Shown here piece after piece: positions 56,258 to 64,000 of a DNA stretch of 64,000 bases. The notes beneath the pieces were generated by a model. That model was not told the DNA's origin. It saw only the letters and a list, made by a program, of their open reading frames with translations, and made no database searches. Source of the stretch: Coriobacteriaceae bacterium AM48-5 (GTDB lineage Bacteria > Actinomycetota > Coriobacteriia > Coriobacteriales > Coriobacteriaceae); contig JAQEDJ010000002.1 in NCBI GenBank assembly GCA_027669525.1, positions 1-64,000 of the forward strand, written 5' to 3'. A program made the position numbers and the translations under genes. How positions within the stretch are numbered: position 1 is the first letter of the stretch; the number at the start of each line of letters is the position of its first letter.

Positions 56258-56385
56258 TTGGTGTCCTCGGACATGCAAAGGGCTCCGCTGTGCGCTTCGC
56301 GCGGCGGAGCCCTTTGCGTCCTGCGGAATGTTTTGGAAAGTAACCCAAAGCGGCCCGGCGGGGTCCTGTGTAGTCACCCTTTGGA
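56258..56385. repeat. Class B hairpin element, copy 3
   Basis: GTCCTCGGACATGC leads into a strong hairpin (GCAAAGGGCTCCGC with complement, 56275-56317), then CTGCGGAATG and GTCACCCTTTGG. The inner hairpin matches that at 29153-29195, with paired base changes on both sides. The outer arms are weak in this copy. Confidence 0.7.
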
Positions 56386-56518
56386 CGGAACTCTCCTAAT
56401 GGGTTGAGCGTTCTGGATTCTTGCTTGCTACCGTTTATCGCGTATAGCGACCGTTTGCGGAATAAGTAACACTCCTTAATAAACCGTGTAGAATCTCAGT
56501 TAAGCACGGAGTTTTCCA

Positions 56519-56561
56519 GGGAGACGCTGTCCTTTGTTGTGTGCAAGGGACGGCGTCTCTT
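56519..56561 (+). other. Hairpin upstream of degV
   Basis: GAGACGC-GTCCCTTG paired with its near-complement, ending in a short T-rich tail; may be a terminator or leader hairpin. The rest of the gap 56386-56645 shows no other feature. Confidence 0.5.
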
Positions 56562-56645
56562 TGGCGCTTGGAAGCCGTTCTGCAGCAGGACGGCGGACGT
56601 GCGTCATATATTAAAAAGCCAACGTCGAGATGGGTCGTGATAAGA

Positions 56646-57500
56646 ATGAGCAAGTACGTAATCGTGGTTGAATCTGGTTCGGATGTGACGCCAGAGCTCT
56701 GCGAACGCTACGGCATCGTGCGCGTGCCCATGCATGTCACGATTGGCGACGAGACCGTCGAGGACGGCTCGATCGATCCGCTCGAGATTTATTCGCGCTG
56801 CAACGAGTTTGGCGTGATGCCCAAGACCAGTGGCTGTTCGCCAGCGGATTTTGCGCATGTGTATGACCGCATCCATGCCGAGCAACCCGACGCGACTATT
56901 TTGCATCTTGCATATTCCGAGGTCACGACCTGCTCGCACCAATCATCGAAGATCGCCGCCCAGGGGCGCGACTACGTGTTCTCCATGGACACGCGCTTTG
57001 TCTCGGTAGGCCAGTCGCTCGTTGTTGTCGAGACCGCCAAGTATATTGAGGCTCATCCCGATGCCACCGTTGACGAAATTTTCGCCTTCACCAATTCGGT
57101 GATGGACCGCGTGCTGTTGGGCTTTGTTCCTACCGACCTTGCCTTCCTTAAGGCAGGCGGTCGCTTGTCCAACGTCGCGTTCCTAGGCGCCCATCTGCTC
57201 AAGATTAAGCCCTGCATTGAGGTGACGGGCGGTAAGTTTGTGGCGACTAAGAAGTTCCGCGGCTCCATGCTCAAATGCGCCCGTGCCTTTATTGACCACA
57301 TGGTTGCCAAGGGCGATATTGATTACTCGCACATTGGTTTGGCGTATTCGGTGGGGCTTTCCGAGGAGCTGCGCGATGATATGGAGGTCTACGCGCACGA
57401 CCTGGGCTTTAAGGACGTCACCTGGACTCAGGTTGGTGGCGTCATCTCGAGCCACTGCGGCCCGACTGCCTTTGGCGCGGTGCTCACGCTTAAGGCGTAA
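56646..57500 (+). CDS. DegV-family protein (fatty-acid-binding)
   Basis: A 284-residue two-domain protein of the DegV/FakB family, which binds a fatty acid and presents it to a kinase. It opens MSKYVIVVESGSDVTPELCE and has the segments TSGCSPADFAHVYD, FSMDTRFVSVGQSL and FLKAGGRLSNVAFLGAHLLK. The ribosome site is weak. It sits between the PFL genes and pflA, without an obvious link to them. Confidence 0.83.
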   Translation: MSKYVIVVESGSDVTPELCERYGIVRVPMHVTIGDETVEDGSIDPLEIYSRCNEFGVMPKTSGCSPADFAHVYDRIHAEQPDATILHLAYSEVTTCSHQSSKIAAQGRDYVFSMDTRFVSVGQSLVVVETAKYIEAHPDATVDEIFAFTNSVMDRVLLGFVPTDLAFLKAGGRLSNVAFLGAHLLKIKPCIEVTGGKFVATKKFRGSMLKCARAFIDHMVAKGDIDYSHIGLAYSVGLSEELRDDMEVYAHDLGFKDVTWTQVGGVISSHCGPTAFGAVLTLKA

Positions 57501-57688
57501 AAGCCTGGCGTCTATCGATTTCTATTGCCACGGCGGCGGGCGGGTTGCGATAACCCTCCCGCCGCTCTTGCATGGGGTCAAATAGAACAACCCAATTGAC
57601 CGCTAAACCATTTCACCATCATACGTATGGGCTAGAATGGCTCTGGCATTTTAATTGGTTGCATCCAAGGAGAGGCAAGGTAGCGCGA

Positions 57689-58507
57689 ATGGCAGAAATG
57701 ACGCTTGAGGGTGTGGACGCTCGTCCCGAGGACTCTGCGTTTGCCCTTGGCCGCGTGCATTCAATCGAGACGATGGGAACGGTCGATGGACCCGGCATCC
57801 GCTTTGTGGTGTTTGTTCAGGGCTGTCCCATGCGCTGCGCGTATTGTCACAATCCCGATACCTGGTCTGTTAACGGCGGCACGATGGTGACCGTCGAGCA
57901 CCTGATGGACGAGTTCCAGAGCAACCATGAGTTCTACCGTAGCGGCGGCATTACCGTTTCGGGCGGAGAACCGCTCCTGCAGCCCGAGTTTTTGGCCGAC
58001 CTGTTCCGTGCAATGCACAACAACCCCGATGGCCGTGTACATACCTGCCTTGACAGCTGCGGATATGCGTTTGACCCCAACCACCCCGAGAAGTTCGATG
58101 CCGTGCTCAACGAGACCGACATGGTGCTGCTCGATATTAAGCATGCCGATCCGGTCGAGCATAAAAAGCTGACCGGTTGCGATCCCGCACGCATCTTGGC
58201 GTTTGGCGATGAGCTTGCACGTCGCAAGATCAAGGTTGTTATCCGCCACGTGGTTGTGCCGGGCATTACCGACACGGTGGAGGAGTGCGAGGCGCTCGGT
58301 CGTCTGATTGCCCCGTGGCATAACGTGGTCGGCCTGGAAATGCTGCCGTATCACACCATGGGTGTCGTCAAATATGAGCAGTTGGGGATTCCCTATAAGC
58401 TCGAGGGCGTTCCCCAGATGGATACCGTGCGCATGCCCGAGCTGCGCAACGCCGTCATGACGGGCATGAAAAAGCGCCGCGCCGAACTCAAAAACGCCAT
58501 CGGCTAG
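57689..58507 (+). CDS. pflA: Pyruvate formate-lyase activating enzyme
   Basis: A 272-residue radical-SAM enzyme that abstracts a hydrogen from the PFL glycine. It has the cluster motif CPMRCAYCHNPDTW and GGITVSGGEPLLQPEF, both typical of PflA. AAGGAGAGGCAAGG lies upstream. With pflB and grcA on the same strand it completes a PFL system; the radical acceptor would be the separate GrcA-like protein. Confidence 0.93.
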   Translation: MAEMTLEGVDARPEDSAFALGRVHSIETMGTVDGPGIRFVVFVQGCPMRCAYCHNPDTWSVNGGTMVTVEHLMDEFQSNHEFYRSGGITVSGGEPLLQPEFLADLFRAMHNNPDGRVHTCLDSCGYAFDPNHPEKFDAVLNETDMVLLDIKHADPVEHKKLTGCDPARILAFGDELARRKIKVVIRHVVVPGITDTVEECEALGRLIAPWHNVVGLEMLPYHTMGVVKYEQLGIPYKLEGVPQMDTVRMPELRNAVMTGMKKRRAELKNAIG

Positions 58508-58509
58508 CG

Positions 58510-58540
58510 GCACTCATTGGGGACAGACTTAAATGAGTGC
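58510..58540. repeat. GGGGAC hairpin (loop family), copy
   Basis: GCACTCATT/AATGAGTGC stem enclosing GGGGACAGACTT, just after pflA. It is nearly identical to 20964-20994. Confidence 0.65.
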
Positions 58541-58576
58541 CCCTGGCACCAAGTTGATTGCCAAAGAGCCCCGTCA

Positions 58577-58643
58577 AGTTGCGGTGGAATAGTTCTTGTT
58601 TTTCGGCTTATGCCGTCCAAACAGGAACTATTTCACCGCAACT
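58577..58643. repeat. Long hairpin element with 25-bp arms
   Basis: AGTTGCGGTGGAATAGTTCT and the following bases pair with TTTCACCGCAACT on the right with two or three mismatches; the loop is CGGCTTATGCCG. It resembles the variable-arm elements but lacks the TGCGGTT core between the arms. Confidence 0.65.
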
Positions 58644-58801
58644 GCGTTTTGGGTAGAGATGTGCAACAGAATTGGCAAAAATGCATAGAAACGCTTGTGG
58701 TTTCTTTAAAGACACCTTAAACGCCACTGAATATCTTTGGAAAGAAATGCCTGATCGGTATCATGCTGCTCGTATATAAACGGTAGCAATCAGGAGACCA
58801 C

Positions 58802-59920
58802 GTGCGAAACATCGCATCGCGGGATGAGTATGTGCCGCAGCATAGCAGCAGATATGAGACGAAGGGCACGTCTTCGCGTGGCCTTGCCGACACTCGCATC
58901 CGCGTGAGGAAGATTGCCGCCATTGGGATGCTAACGTCGGCGGTTATTATCCTCGGAATTACCGCCAAAACCTACGCGTCGGAGCGGATGGCACACTCAG
59001 ATGCGTCAACGGTACAGACGCAAAACAAAAAGGTCTCTGAATCTAAAGTCACCGCAAGTCAAACCCTGTCGACAGCGAACCTCAAGACGGGGCTTTCGAA
59101 GGCGGACTTTAACGATATTCCCTCAGGCGATACCGTGCAGACCTTCTCACTGGTTGATGACCAGATCCTCGCCCTGGAGGATGAGAACCTCGCCGCACTC
59201 CAGAATGCGCTTGACCAGGCGCAGGAGCTGGGCGATGTGGGCGTGGTGTTTTACGACCTGTCGAGCGGTAAGGGCGTGACGTATAACGCTGATGTCGAGG
59301 TGTACGGTGCGAGTAGCTACAAGGCACTCTATGCGTTGTACATTTGCGAATCTCTGGTCGAGACGGGCCAGGTTTCACTCGATGACTCCCTTGGCACCTA
59401 TGGTGGCTACAACATGGGTTGGCAGACGGTACGCGACTTGATCGAGGCTGCGGTCGTTTATTCAGACAACGATTCGTTTATTGCGTTACGTGCGGCGTTT
59501 GACCGTGTCGGTTACGAGGGTTGGATTGTCGGTCTTGGTATCGATTACGATACCGCACTCGATCCGATGAGCGATTTCCCAACCTACTGCGCGCGCACCT
59601 CGGCCAAGTTGTGGCGCGAGATGAGCGAGTATTTGAGCCGTGATACCGAGACGTCGCAATGGCTGTCGGGTCTTCTGGCCTCTACGACCCAATCGTTTAT
59701 TCGTGACGGCATTGCGGACGACCAAGCCTTGGTGCGCAACAAGGCCGGCTGGATCAGCGAGGCAGGTTGCAATGCGACATGCGATGCGGGTCTCATCGAT
59801 GTCGGCGGCGACACCTACATTATGAGCATCATGACATCGATGCCATGGAGCGACCATTCGAGCGAGGTCGTGGCTGCCATCGCCAAGGCGCTCTATGATA
59901 CCCGCGCTGCACTGGCTTAG
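58802..59920 (+). CDS. Secreted or membrane-anchored class A beta-lactamase-like serine hydrolase
   Basis: A 372-residue protein with a basic N-terminal tail, one hydrophobic helix at about residues 37-58 and a serine hydrolase domain outside the membrane. The active Ser-x-x-Lys is SSYK in GASSYKALYALY, the SxN motif is SDN in VVYSDNDSF, and a KAG replaces the usual KTG (RNKAGWISEAG). It may act on cell-wall peptides rather than as an antibiotic-resistance enzyme. It starts with GTG at 58802; CAGGAGACCAC precedes it. Confidence 0.83.
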   Translation: MRNIASRDEYVPQHSSRYETKGTSSRGLADTRIRVRKIAAIGMLTSAVIILGITAKTYASERMAHSDASTVQTQNKKVSESKVTASQTLSTANLKTGLSKADFNDIPSGDTVQTFSLVDDQILALEDENLAALQNALDQAQELGDVGVVFYDLSSGKGVTYNADVEVYGASSYKALYALYICESLVETGQVSLDDSLGTYGGYNMGWQTVRDLIEAAVVYSDNDSFIALRAAFDRVGYEGWIVGLGIDYDTALDPMSDFPTYCARTSAKLWREMSEYLSRDTETSQWLSGLLASTTQSFIRDGIADDQALVRNKAGWISEAGCNATCDAGLIDVGGDTYIMSIMTSMPWSDHSSEVVAAIAKALYDTRAALA

Positions 59921-59998
59921 CGTGTTCGTTTGGCGAGGTCAAACAAAATGCTGGTACCATACCGTGGTTGAGAATTTCGTATAGGTTTGGGGAATGGT

Positions 59999-60739
59999 AT
60001 GGCTACCATCGCGATTATCGGTGCGCTCGAAAAAGAGATCATGCAGATTAAGGAAGAGCTGAGCGACGTTTGCGAGGCACGGGAGGCAGGCTTGACCGTT
60101 GTGAGCGGTGGGCTCGACGGCCTGATGATTGTCGCCACAACGGCGGGCATGGGCACGGTGAACGCCGCCGCTGCGACACAGCACCTCATTAGCAAGTATG
60201 CTCCGCAGGCTGTTGTGTTTTCGGGCATTGCGGGCGGTTTGAACCCCAAGCTCCATATCGACGACGTGGTCATTGGTAAACGCCTGCGCTATTTGGATAC
60301 CGATACCGCGCTTATCGCCGAGTCCGCACCGGGGCTCGAGGAGTTTGGCTCGACGCCTGCGCTGGTCGATATTGCCGCCGATGTGCTTGCTGAGCGTGGG
60401 TTTGTTGACGCTTCGACAAATGCAGTCGCTTCGAACGAGGGCACCAAGCAGTTCCTGGTCGGCACGATTGCCACGGGTAACCGCTTTGTGACGGGCGCCG
60501 TCATGCGCAACGACGCTATCGAGGCGACGCATGCCGATTGTGTCGGCATGGAGGGCGCGGCAATTGCCCATGTCGCAACCAAAAATGGTGTCGATTGCCT
60601 GGTGTTGCGCGCTATCAGCGATAATTGTGACGAGGCGTACGATGCAATTTGCGAGCGCGAGTTCGATCTGTTCGAGTACGCGCGTGTCGCAAGTGACATC
60701 ACGCTCGATATCGTCCGCCGCATTGCCGCCGCGCAATAG
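59999..60739 (+). CDS. mtnN: 5'-methylthioadenosine/S-adenosylhomocysteine nucleosidase
   Basis: A 246-residue nucleoside-phosphorylase-fold enzyme that cleaves MTA and SAH. It has the opening IAIIGALEKEIMQIKEEL, VVFSGIAGGLNPKLHIDDVV, the ribose-site VGMEGAAIAHVA and the catalytic Asp in LRAISDNCD. ATG at 59999 is chosen over an in-frame TTG at 59987. It lies 38 bp before engB on the same strand. Confidence 0.9.
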   Translation: MATIAIIGALEKEIMQIKEELSDVCEAREAGLTVVSGGLDGLMIVATTAGMGTVNAAAATQHLISKYAPQAVVFSGIAGGLNPKLHIDDVVIGKRLRYLDTDTALIAESAPGLEEFGSTPALVDIAADVLAERGFVDASTNAVASNEGTKQFLVGTIATGNRFVTGAVMRNDAIEATHADCVGMEGAAIAHVATKNGVDCLVLRAISDNCDEAYDAICEREFDLFEYARVASDITLDIVRRIAAAQ

Positions 60740-60777
60740 CGCGTCTATTTGTAAGAACCTACGACCAAGGAGTGTCC

Positions 60778-61368
60778 ATGGCCGATTCCATTAACTACCA
60801 GCTTGCCAAGTTCGTCGCCAGCTACGGCAAGGTTTCGCAGATTCCCGAGTCTACCTGCCCCGAGGTGAGCTTTGTCGGCCGCTCCAACGTGGGCAAGTCG
60901 TCGATTATGAACAAGCTCTTTGGCCGCAAGAACCTGGTCAAGGTTTCCAGCACGCCGGGCAAGACGAGCAACATCAACTTCTTTGAGGCCGACGACGTAC
61001 ATTTCGTGGATCTGCCGGGTTACGGTTTCGCCCGTCGCTCCAAGGCCGAGCGCGACCGCTGGGCCGAGCTTATCGGCGACTTTTTCGACTCCGAGCGCAG
61101 CTTTAACTTGGTTGTCTCGCTGGTGGACATTCGTCACGACCCCAGCAAGCTCGACCACGACATGATCGACTACCTACAGGGCAACGAGTTCAACTTTATC
61201 GTCTGCCTCACCAAAGCCGACAAGCTCAGCCGCACCCAGCAGGCCCGCCAGGCAGCAGCCATCAAGAAGCAGCTTAACGTCCCGGCCGAGAACGTGATCA
61301 TCACAAGCTCCCAAACCGGCACCGGTATCGACGAACTTAAGCGCCGCATTGCCGAGGCCTGCCTCTAA
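60778..61368 (+). CDS. engB: Ribosome-biogenesis GTPase EngB (YihA/YsxC)
   Basis: A 196-residue GTPase that assists assembly of the large ribosomal subunit. G1 is GRSNVGKSS, G3 DLPGYG and G4 TKADK; the N-terminus INYQLAKFVASYGKVSQIP and C-terminus SQTGTGIDELKRRIAE fit the family. CAAGGAGTG precedes the start. Confidence 0.93.
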   Translation: MADSINYQLAKFVASYGKVSQIPESTCPEVSFVGRSNVGKSSIMNKLFGRKNLVKVSSTPGKTSNINFFEADDVHFVDLPGYGFARRSKAERDRWAELIGDFFDSERSFNLVVSLVDIRHDPSKLDHDMIDYLQGNEFNFIVCLTKADKLSRTQQARQAAAIKKQLNVPAENVIITSSQTGTGIDELKRRIAEACL

Positions 61369-61395
61369 TCAGGTTAACCCCCAAAGCTCCTATCT

Positions 61396-61442
61396 ATATC
61401 ACCTCAGTGATAGTTATTGGTAAACTATCACTGAGGTGATAT
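61396..61442 (+). promoter_or_regulatory. 20-bp perfect palindrome before the DUF3990 gene
   Basis: ATATCACCTCAGTGATAGTT and its exact complement are separated by 7 bp, then a T-run and the ribosome site GGAGG. It could terminate engB transcription and also be the operator of the downstream XRE regulator. Confidence 0.7.
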
Positions 61443-61456
61443 TTTTGGAGGTCGCT

Positions 61457-62140
61457 ATGGAGCTATGGCACGGGTCGGAGGTTGTTGTCGAACATCCATC
61501 GCTGGATAGATGTAGACAGTTCAACGACTATGGGCGTGGGTTTTATTGCACGCCACATGAGGAAATGGCGATGGAATGGGCATGTCGGACCGAGTCTGAT
61601 GGCATTGCGAATCGATATGAGCTTGATTTAGATGGTCTTGCGATTTTGGATTTGGAATCAGGTGAGTTCTCGATTCTCAACTGGCTTGCAATTCTGGCGA
61701 ATAACAGAGAGTTCAATGTCTCGACGCCATTGGCGCGCGAAGGGCTACGATTTCTACTTGATAACTGTCTGATTGATATTTCTTCATATGACGTTATTCG
61801 GGGCTATCGCGCTGACGACTCCTATTTTTCGTTTGCAAGACAGTTTGTCAGCGGCATGATATCGCTCAGACAGCTGCAACGTATCATGCGCTTGGGTGAT
61901 TTGGGTATTCAATATGCTCTTATGAGCGAGCGCGCTTTTTCGGTGATTAGATTCTGCGATTGGAAGCAGGCTTCGGGGCCTGAGTTTTATCCCAAGCGTT
62001 TTGAGCGTGAGCAGAATGCTCGACGCAAATACTTGGATACGGTTAACGGGTTCGATTCCGAAGGTATCGACATTAGGGATTTAATGGCAGGGAGGGTTGA
62101 TTTAAATGATCCAAGAGTTAACGGATTGTGGGCCGAGTAG
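61457..62140 (+). CDS. DUF3990-domain protein, putative toxin
   Basis: A 227-residue protein with the DUF3990 opening LWHGSEVVVEHP and the GRGFYCTP turn typical of ADP-ribosyltransferase-like folds. The middle and C-terminus (ISSYDVIRGYRADDSYF, then KYLDTVNGF) are as in that family. Biochemistry is little known; NAD-dependent modification is a fold-based prediction. It starts with MELWHG at 61457 (GGAGGTCGCT upstream). Its last 35 bases overlap the XRE gene that follows. Confidence 0.75.
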   Translation: MELWHGSEVVVEHPSLDRCRQFNDYGRGFYCTPHEEMAMEWACRTESDGIANRYELDLDGLAILDLESGEFSILNWLAILANNREFNVSTPLAREGLRFLLDNCLIDISSYDVIRGYRADDSYFSFARQFVSGMISLRQLQRIMRLGDLGIQYALMSERAFSVIRFCDWKQASGPEFYPKRFEREQNARRKYLDTVNGFDSEGIDIRDLMAGRVDLNDPRVNGLWAE

Positions 62141-62804
62141 GACATACCCCGTCTACTACCTCGAGGATGCAATGAACAACCTCGGTGACTGCTTTGACTA
62201 TGCCGTCAATGACTATGGAGCAGAAGGATCTGAAGTTGCTGAACTCTTTTGTCTGAGCGGGGTTGCCCGCGAGTTTGAGCGTGGCAACGCATGGGTCGTA
62301 TCGGGAAAATCGGGCGTTGAGCTGTTCGCACTGATCGCCGAAAGGTCGGGCTATGAAGCCAGGTCTATGCCGGACCGCACCTATCGATTTGAGAAAACAC
62401 CGGAATACTGGACGGGCTGGATATTGGCGTATCTACAGTGGCGCCTGGGAGAGTCTTTTGAAGACCTGCTGCATGTCGCTCCGTTTGATGTGCTGCGCAG
62501 TTTGTACTATCCCTGGCACGAAGCCTCGGAGGAACGCGTGGCGCGTCTTATTTGCGACATGGCGAAGAAAACACCTCGTCAAACCAAACTGGCGCTAGCG
62601 AGAAAGAGGGTCAAGAAAACCCAGCAAGACCTGGCATACGAATCGGGCGTATCACTCCGCTCAATCCAAATGTACGAACAGCGGCAGAGAAACATCAACG
62701 AAGCCTCGGTAACAGCCGTAAGGGATATGGCGAAAGTCCTACACTGCAGCATCGAAGACCTCCTAGAGCCAGTCTTCGAATACAAGGAATCTAGCGCAGC
62801 GTAA
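62106..62804 (+). CDS. XRE-family regulator with N-terminal domain, putative antitoxin
   Basis: A 232-residue protein. The last 60 residues are an XRE helix-turn-helix (KKTQQDLAYESGVSLRSIQM). The first about 130 residues (VYYLEDAMNNLGDCFDYAVN, then YWTGWILAYLQWRLGESFED) resemble small DUF3791-like partners of DUF3990 proteins, which would let one protein both neutralise the toxin and repress the operon. GGGAGGG precedes its start within the end of the upstream gene. Confidence 0.72.
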   Translation: MIQELTDCGPSRTYPVYYLEDAMNNLGDCFDYAVNDYGAEGSEVAELFCLSGVAREFERGNAWVVSGKSGVELFALIAERSGYEARSMPDRTYRFEKTPEYWTGWILAYLQWRLGESFEDLLHVAPFDVLRSLYYPWHEASEERVARLICDMAKKTPRQTKLALARKRVKKTQQDLAYESGVSLRSIQMYEQRQRNINEASVTAVRDMAKVLHCSIEDLLEPVFEYKESSAA

Positions 62805-62927
62805 GGCGGGCATTGACCAATGATTGCGCAAGTGAAAGTGTGCCAAACTGCATTTAACTCAGCAAAGCTAGCCGTTATATTAGGGCATACGGCTCTCGTG
62901 GGTATTCACTAGGTTGCTTATATATTG

Positions 62928-62963
62928 TAATGCCCCGTTAAGCAAAGGTGCTCAGCGGGGCAT
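62928..62963 (+). terminator. Terminator after the XRE gene
   Basis: AATGCCCCG/CGGGGCATT stem followed by TTCT. The rest of the gap 62805-63043 shows nothing else I can support. Confidence 0.75.
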
Positions 62964-63043
62964 TTCTAAATCGGCGATGCTAACGGGAGTTAAGCTGTAA
63001 TAAATTGCGACAGAAAACGCCCGTATTTGATGATTAAGACAAA

Positions 63044-64000
63044 TTACTCAATTCGGGCGCTCAACCAGTACTCTCCATTCGAAGCTACGATTGCGTATGT
63101 AATTCCATTTTTGACAATCGGTTCATCTACGCAAGCAGCGCCAACTTGCTTGGCATCTGAAAACGAAAGCGTTGGATCAATCGCTTGTATGGTTGCTAAT
63201 GCTGTCGCCGCGGCATAATCTGAATTTTCGAAGTACATGACTATGTTTTTGAAGCAGTTTACGGATCCAAGATAGCTGAATAGCAGTTGACTGCTCGAGT
63301 CCGAGAAAAAGCCTCCAATACCGGCAAGCGTAGAGCCATTTTTTATCTGAAGCTCGAGTCCCGTGCCGCTATCGTCTAGCTCGTAACTCGCCTTCATATT
63401 GCTGCAATTGGGGATATCGGAGAATTCCTCGTTAAGTCGTTCAATAAAGCCTTCAGGTGAAATTGAAAACGATCCGTCGCCAAGAAAGGAAGTAATTTCC
63501 TTTTCGTTGCGAGTGTCAACGACCTCGCCGCATTTTTCGCATTCTCGTATTTCCTTTGAGGTGGCATCTGCGTAGTCAACTTCGGTAGTCCACGAGCCCG
63601 GTTGATGCCCAAGGGGTTTTCCATCGGTTTTACCACAGCGTTGACAGGTCTTCGGAACCGTGCACGTTGCTTCTTCCCATTCATGTCCGAGCGGTTCCCC
63701 CTCGGTTTTGCCGCAACTTTTACAGGTGCGAGGGCTTGTACAGCTCGCATTGGTCCAAAGCTTATGGGTGCAAAACAATTGGGGGAATAACGTGGGCAAA
63801 CAGAAGACGACAGCAACTATTGCAGTAGCTGCAATAGCCGCTCGTTTTTTACCGCCTAATTTATGAATGGCTTTCGTTAGAAGAGAGTCGCTCTCTTCTT
63901 TTTTGCATACGACGTCATATTCATTTGATGGGCGATTTTCAGGGGAAGGGGCGTCGTCGGCACCATCAGGAAACTGCTTCCCTTCAATATTCGGTATCTG
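63044..64000 (-). CDS. Membrane protein with extracellular Cys-x-x-Cys repeats, 5' end outside the window
   Basis: A partial protein of 318 residues; the frame stays open to the window edge, so the start is not seen. An acidic cytoplasmic stretch is followed by a hydrophobic helix (RAAIAATAIVAVVFCLP). Outside are two copies of a Cys-rich repeat (ASCTSPRTCKSCGKTEGEPL and ATCTVPKTCQRCGKTDGKPL, each continuing GH) plus a third CEKCGEVVDT, likely zinc ribbons or disulfide knots. The C-terminal 160 residues are a soluble domain I cannot name. Similar repeats occur in surface proteins of gut Gram-positives. Confidence 0.65.
   Translation of the reverse strand, partial: QIPNIEGKQFPDGADDAPSPENRPSNEYDVVCKKEESDSLLTKAIHKLGGKKRAAIAATAIVAVVFCLPTLFPQLFCTHKLWTNASCTSPRTCKSCGKTEGEPLGHEWEEATCTVPKTCQRCGKTDGKPLGHQPGSWTTEVDYADATSKEIRECEKCGEVVDTRNEKEITSFLGDGSFSISPEGFIERLNEEFSDIPNCSNMKASYELDDSGTGLELQIKNGSTLAGIGGFFSDSSSQLLFSYLGSVNCFKNIVMYFENSDYAAATALATIQAIDPTLSFSDAKQVGAACVDEPIVKNGITYAIVASNGEYWLSARIE

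Overview
The window looks like a chromosomal segment of a gut actinobacterium of class Coriobacteriia, most likely Collinsella (C. aerofaciens group). This is inferred from the high GC content, a fermentative and anaerobic gene set (pyruvate formate-lyase, A-type flavoprotein), abundant PTS and tagatose-pathway sugar genes, and protein style. No rRNA or phylogenetic marker confirms it.

Layout. 0-7 kb: 3' end of nagA, a flavodoxin, a lacX-lacC cassette followed by a decayed nagA fragment, a YhcH-family protein, two small hypothetical genes, tRNA-Thr(CGU), an orphan mannose-family PTS IIB and galM. 7-10.7 kb: a DeoR regulator, a toxin-antitoxin pair and an AAA/DUF4143 ATPase, preceded by 34-bp-spaced iterons and flanked by 43-bp palindromes. 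10.7-29 kb: a lactose/galactose supercluster with lacG, lacE, a LacI regulator, lacF, lacA, lacB, a second lacX-lacC, galT, galK, a second LacI regulator, fprA, a second DeoR regulator and a class II aldolase. 29-36 kb: HAD phosphatase, AraC regulator, a NUDIX-Vsr fusion and a BceAB-like ABC transporter. 36-43.5 kb: an agmatine deiminase cluster (membrane LuxR regulator, putrescine carbamoyltransferase, two APC antiporters, agmatine deiminase). 43.5-51 kb: GNAT, DAHP synthase and a MarR-controlled heterodimeric ABC exporter. 51-53 kb: a KduD-like dehydrogenase and a KdgT permease. 53.7-58.5 kb: a pyruvate formate-lyase split into a core protein and a separate glycyl-radical protein, then DegV and the PFL activase. 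58.8-64 kb: serine hydrolase, MTA/SAH nucleosidase, EngB GTPase, a DUF3990/XRE module and a Cys-rich membrane protein running off the end.

How the genes work together. LacEF imports and phosphorylates lactose, and LacG splits lactose-6-phosphate. LacAB, LacC and the class II aldolase take galactose-6-phosphate through tagatose phosphates to triose phosphates, while GalM, GalK and GalT handle free galactose. PFL and its activase continue pyruvate fermentation. Agmatine deiminase, putrescine carbamoyltransferase and the antiporters form an agmatine-catabolism unit; no carbamate kinase is seen here.

Two things stand out. First, intergenic DNA is packed with hairpin elements of several families. 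Many have long self-complementary arms that differ from copy to copy around a shared core, and some copies show compensatory changes. Second, 12 genes carry 18 apparent one-base deletions of G or C, and one more gene carries an extra T. This most likely reflects consensus sequence error, so I describe those genes as one gene each with a frameshift.
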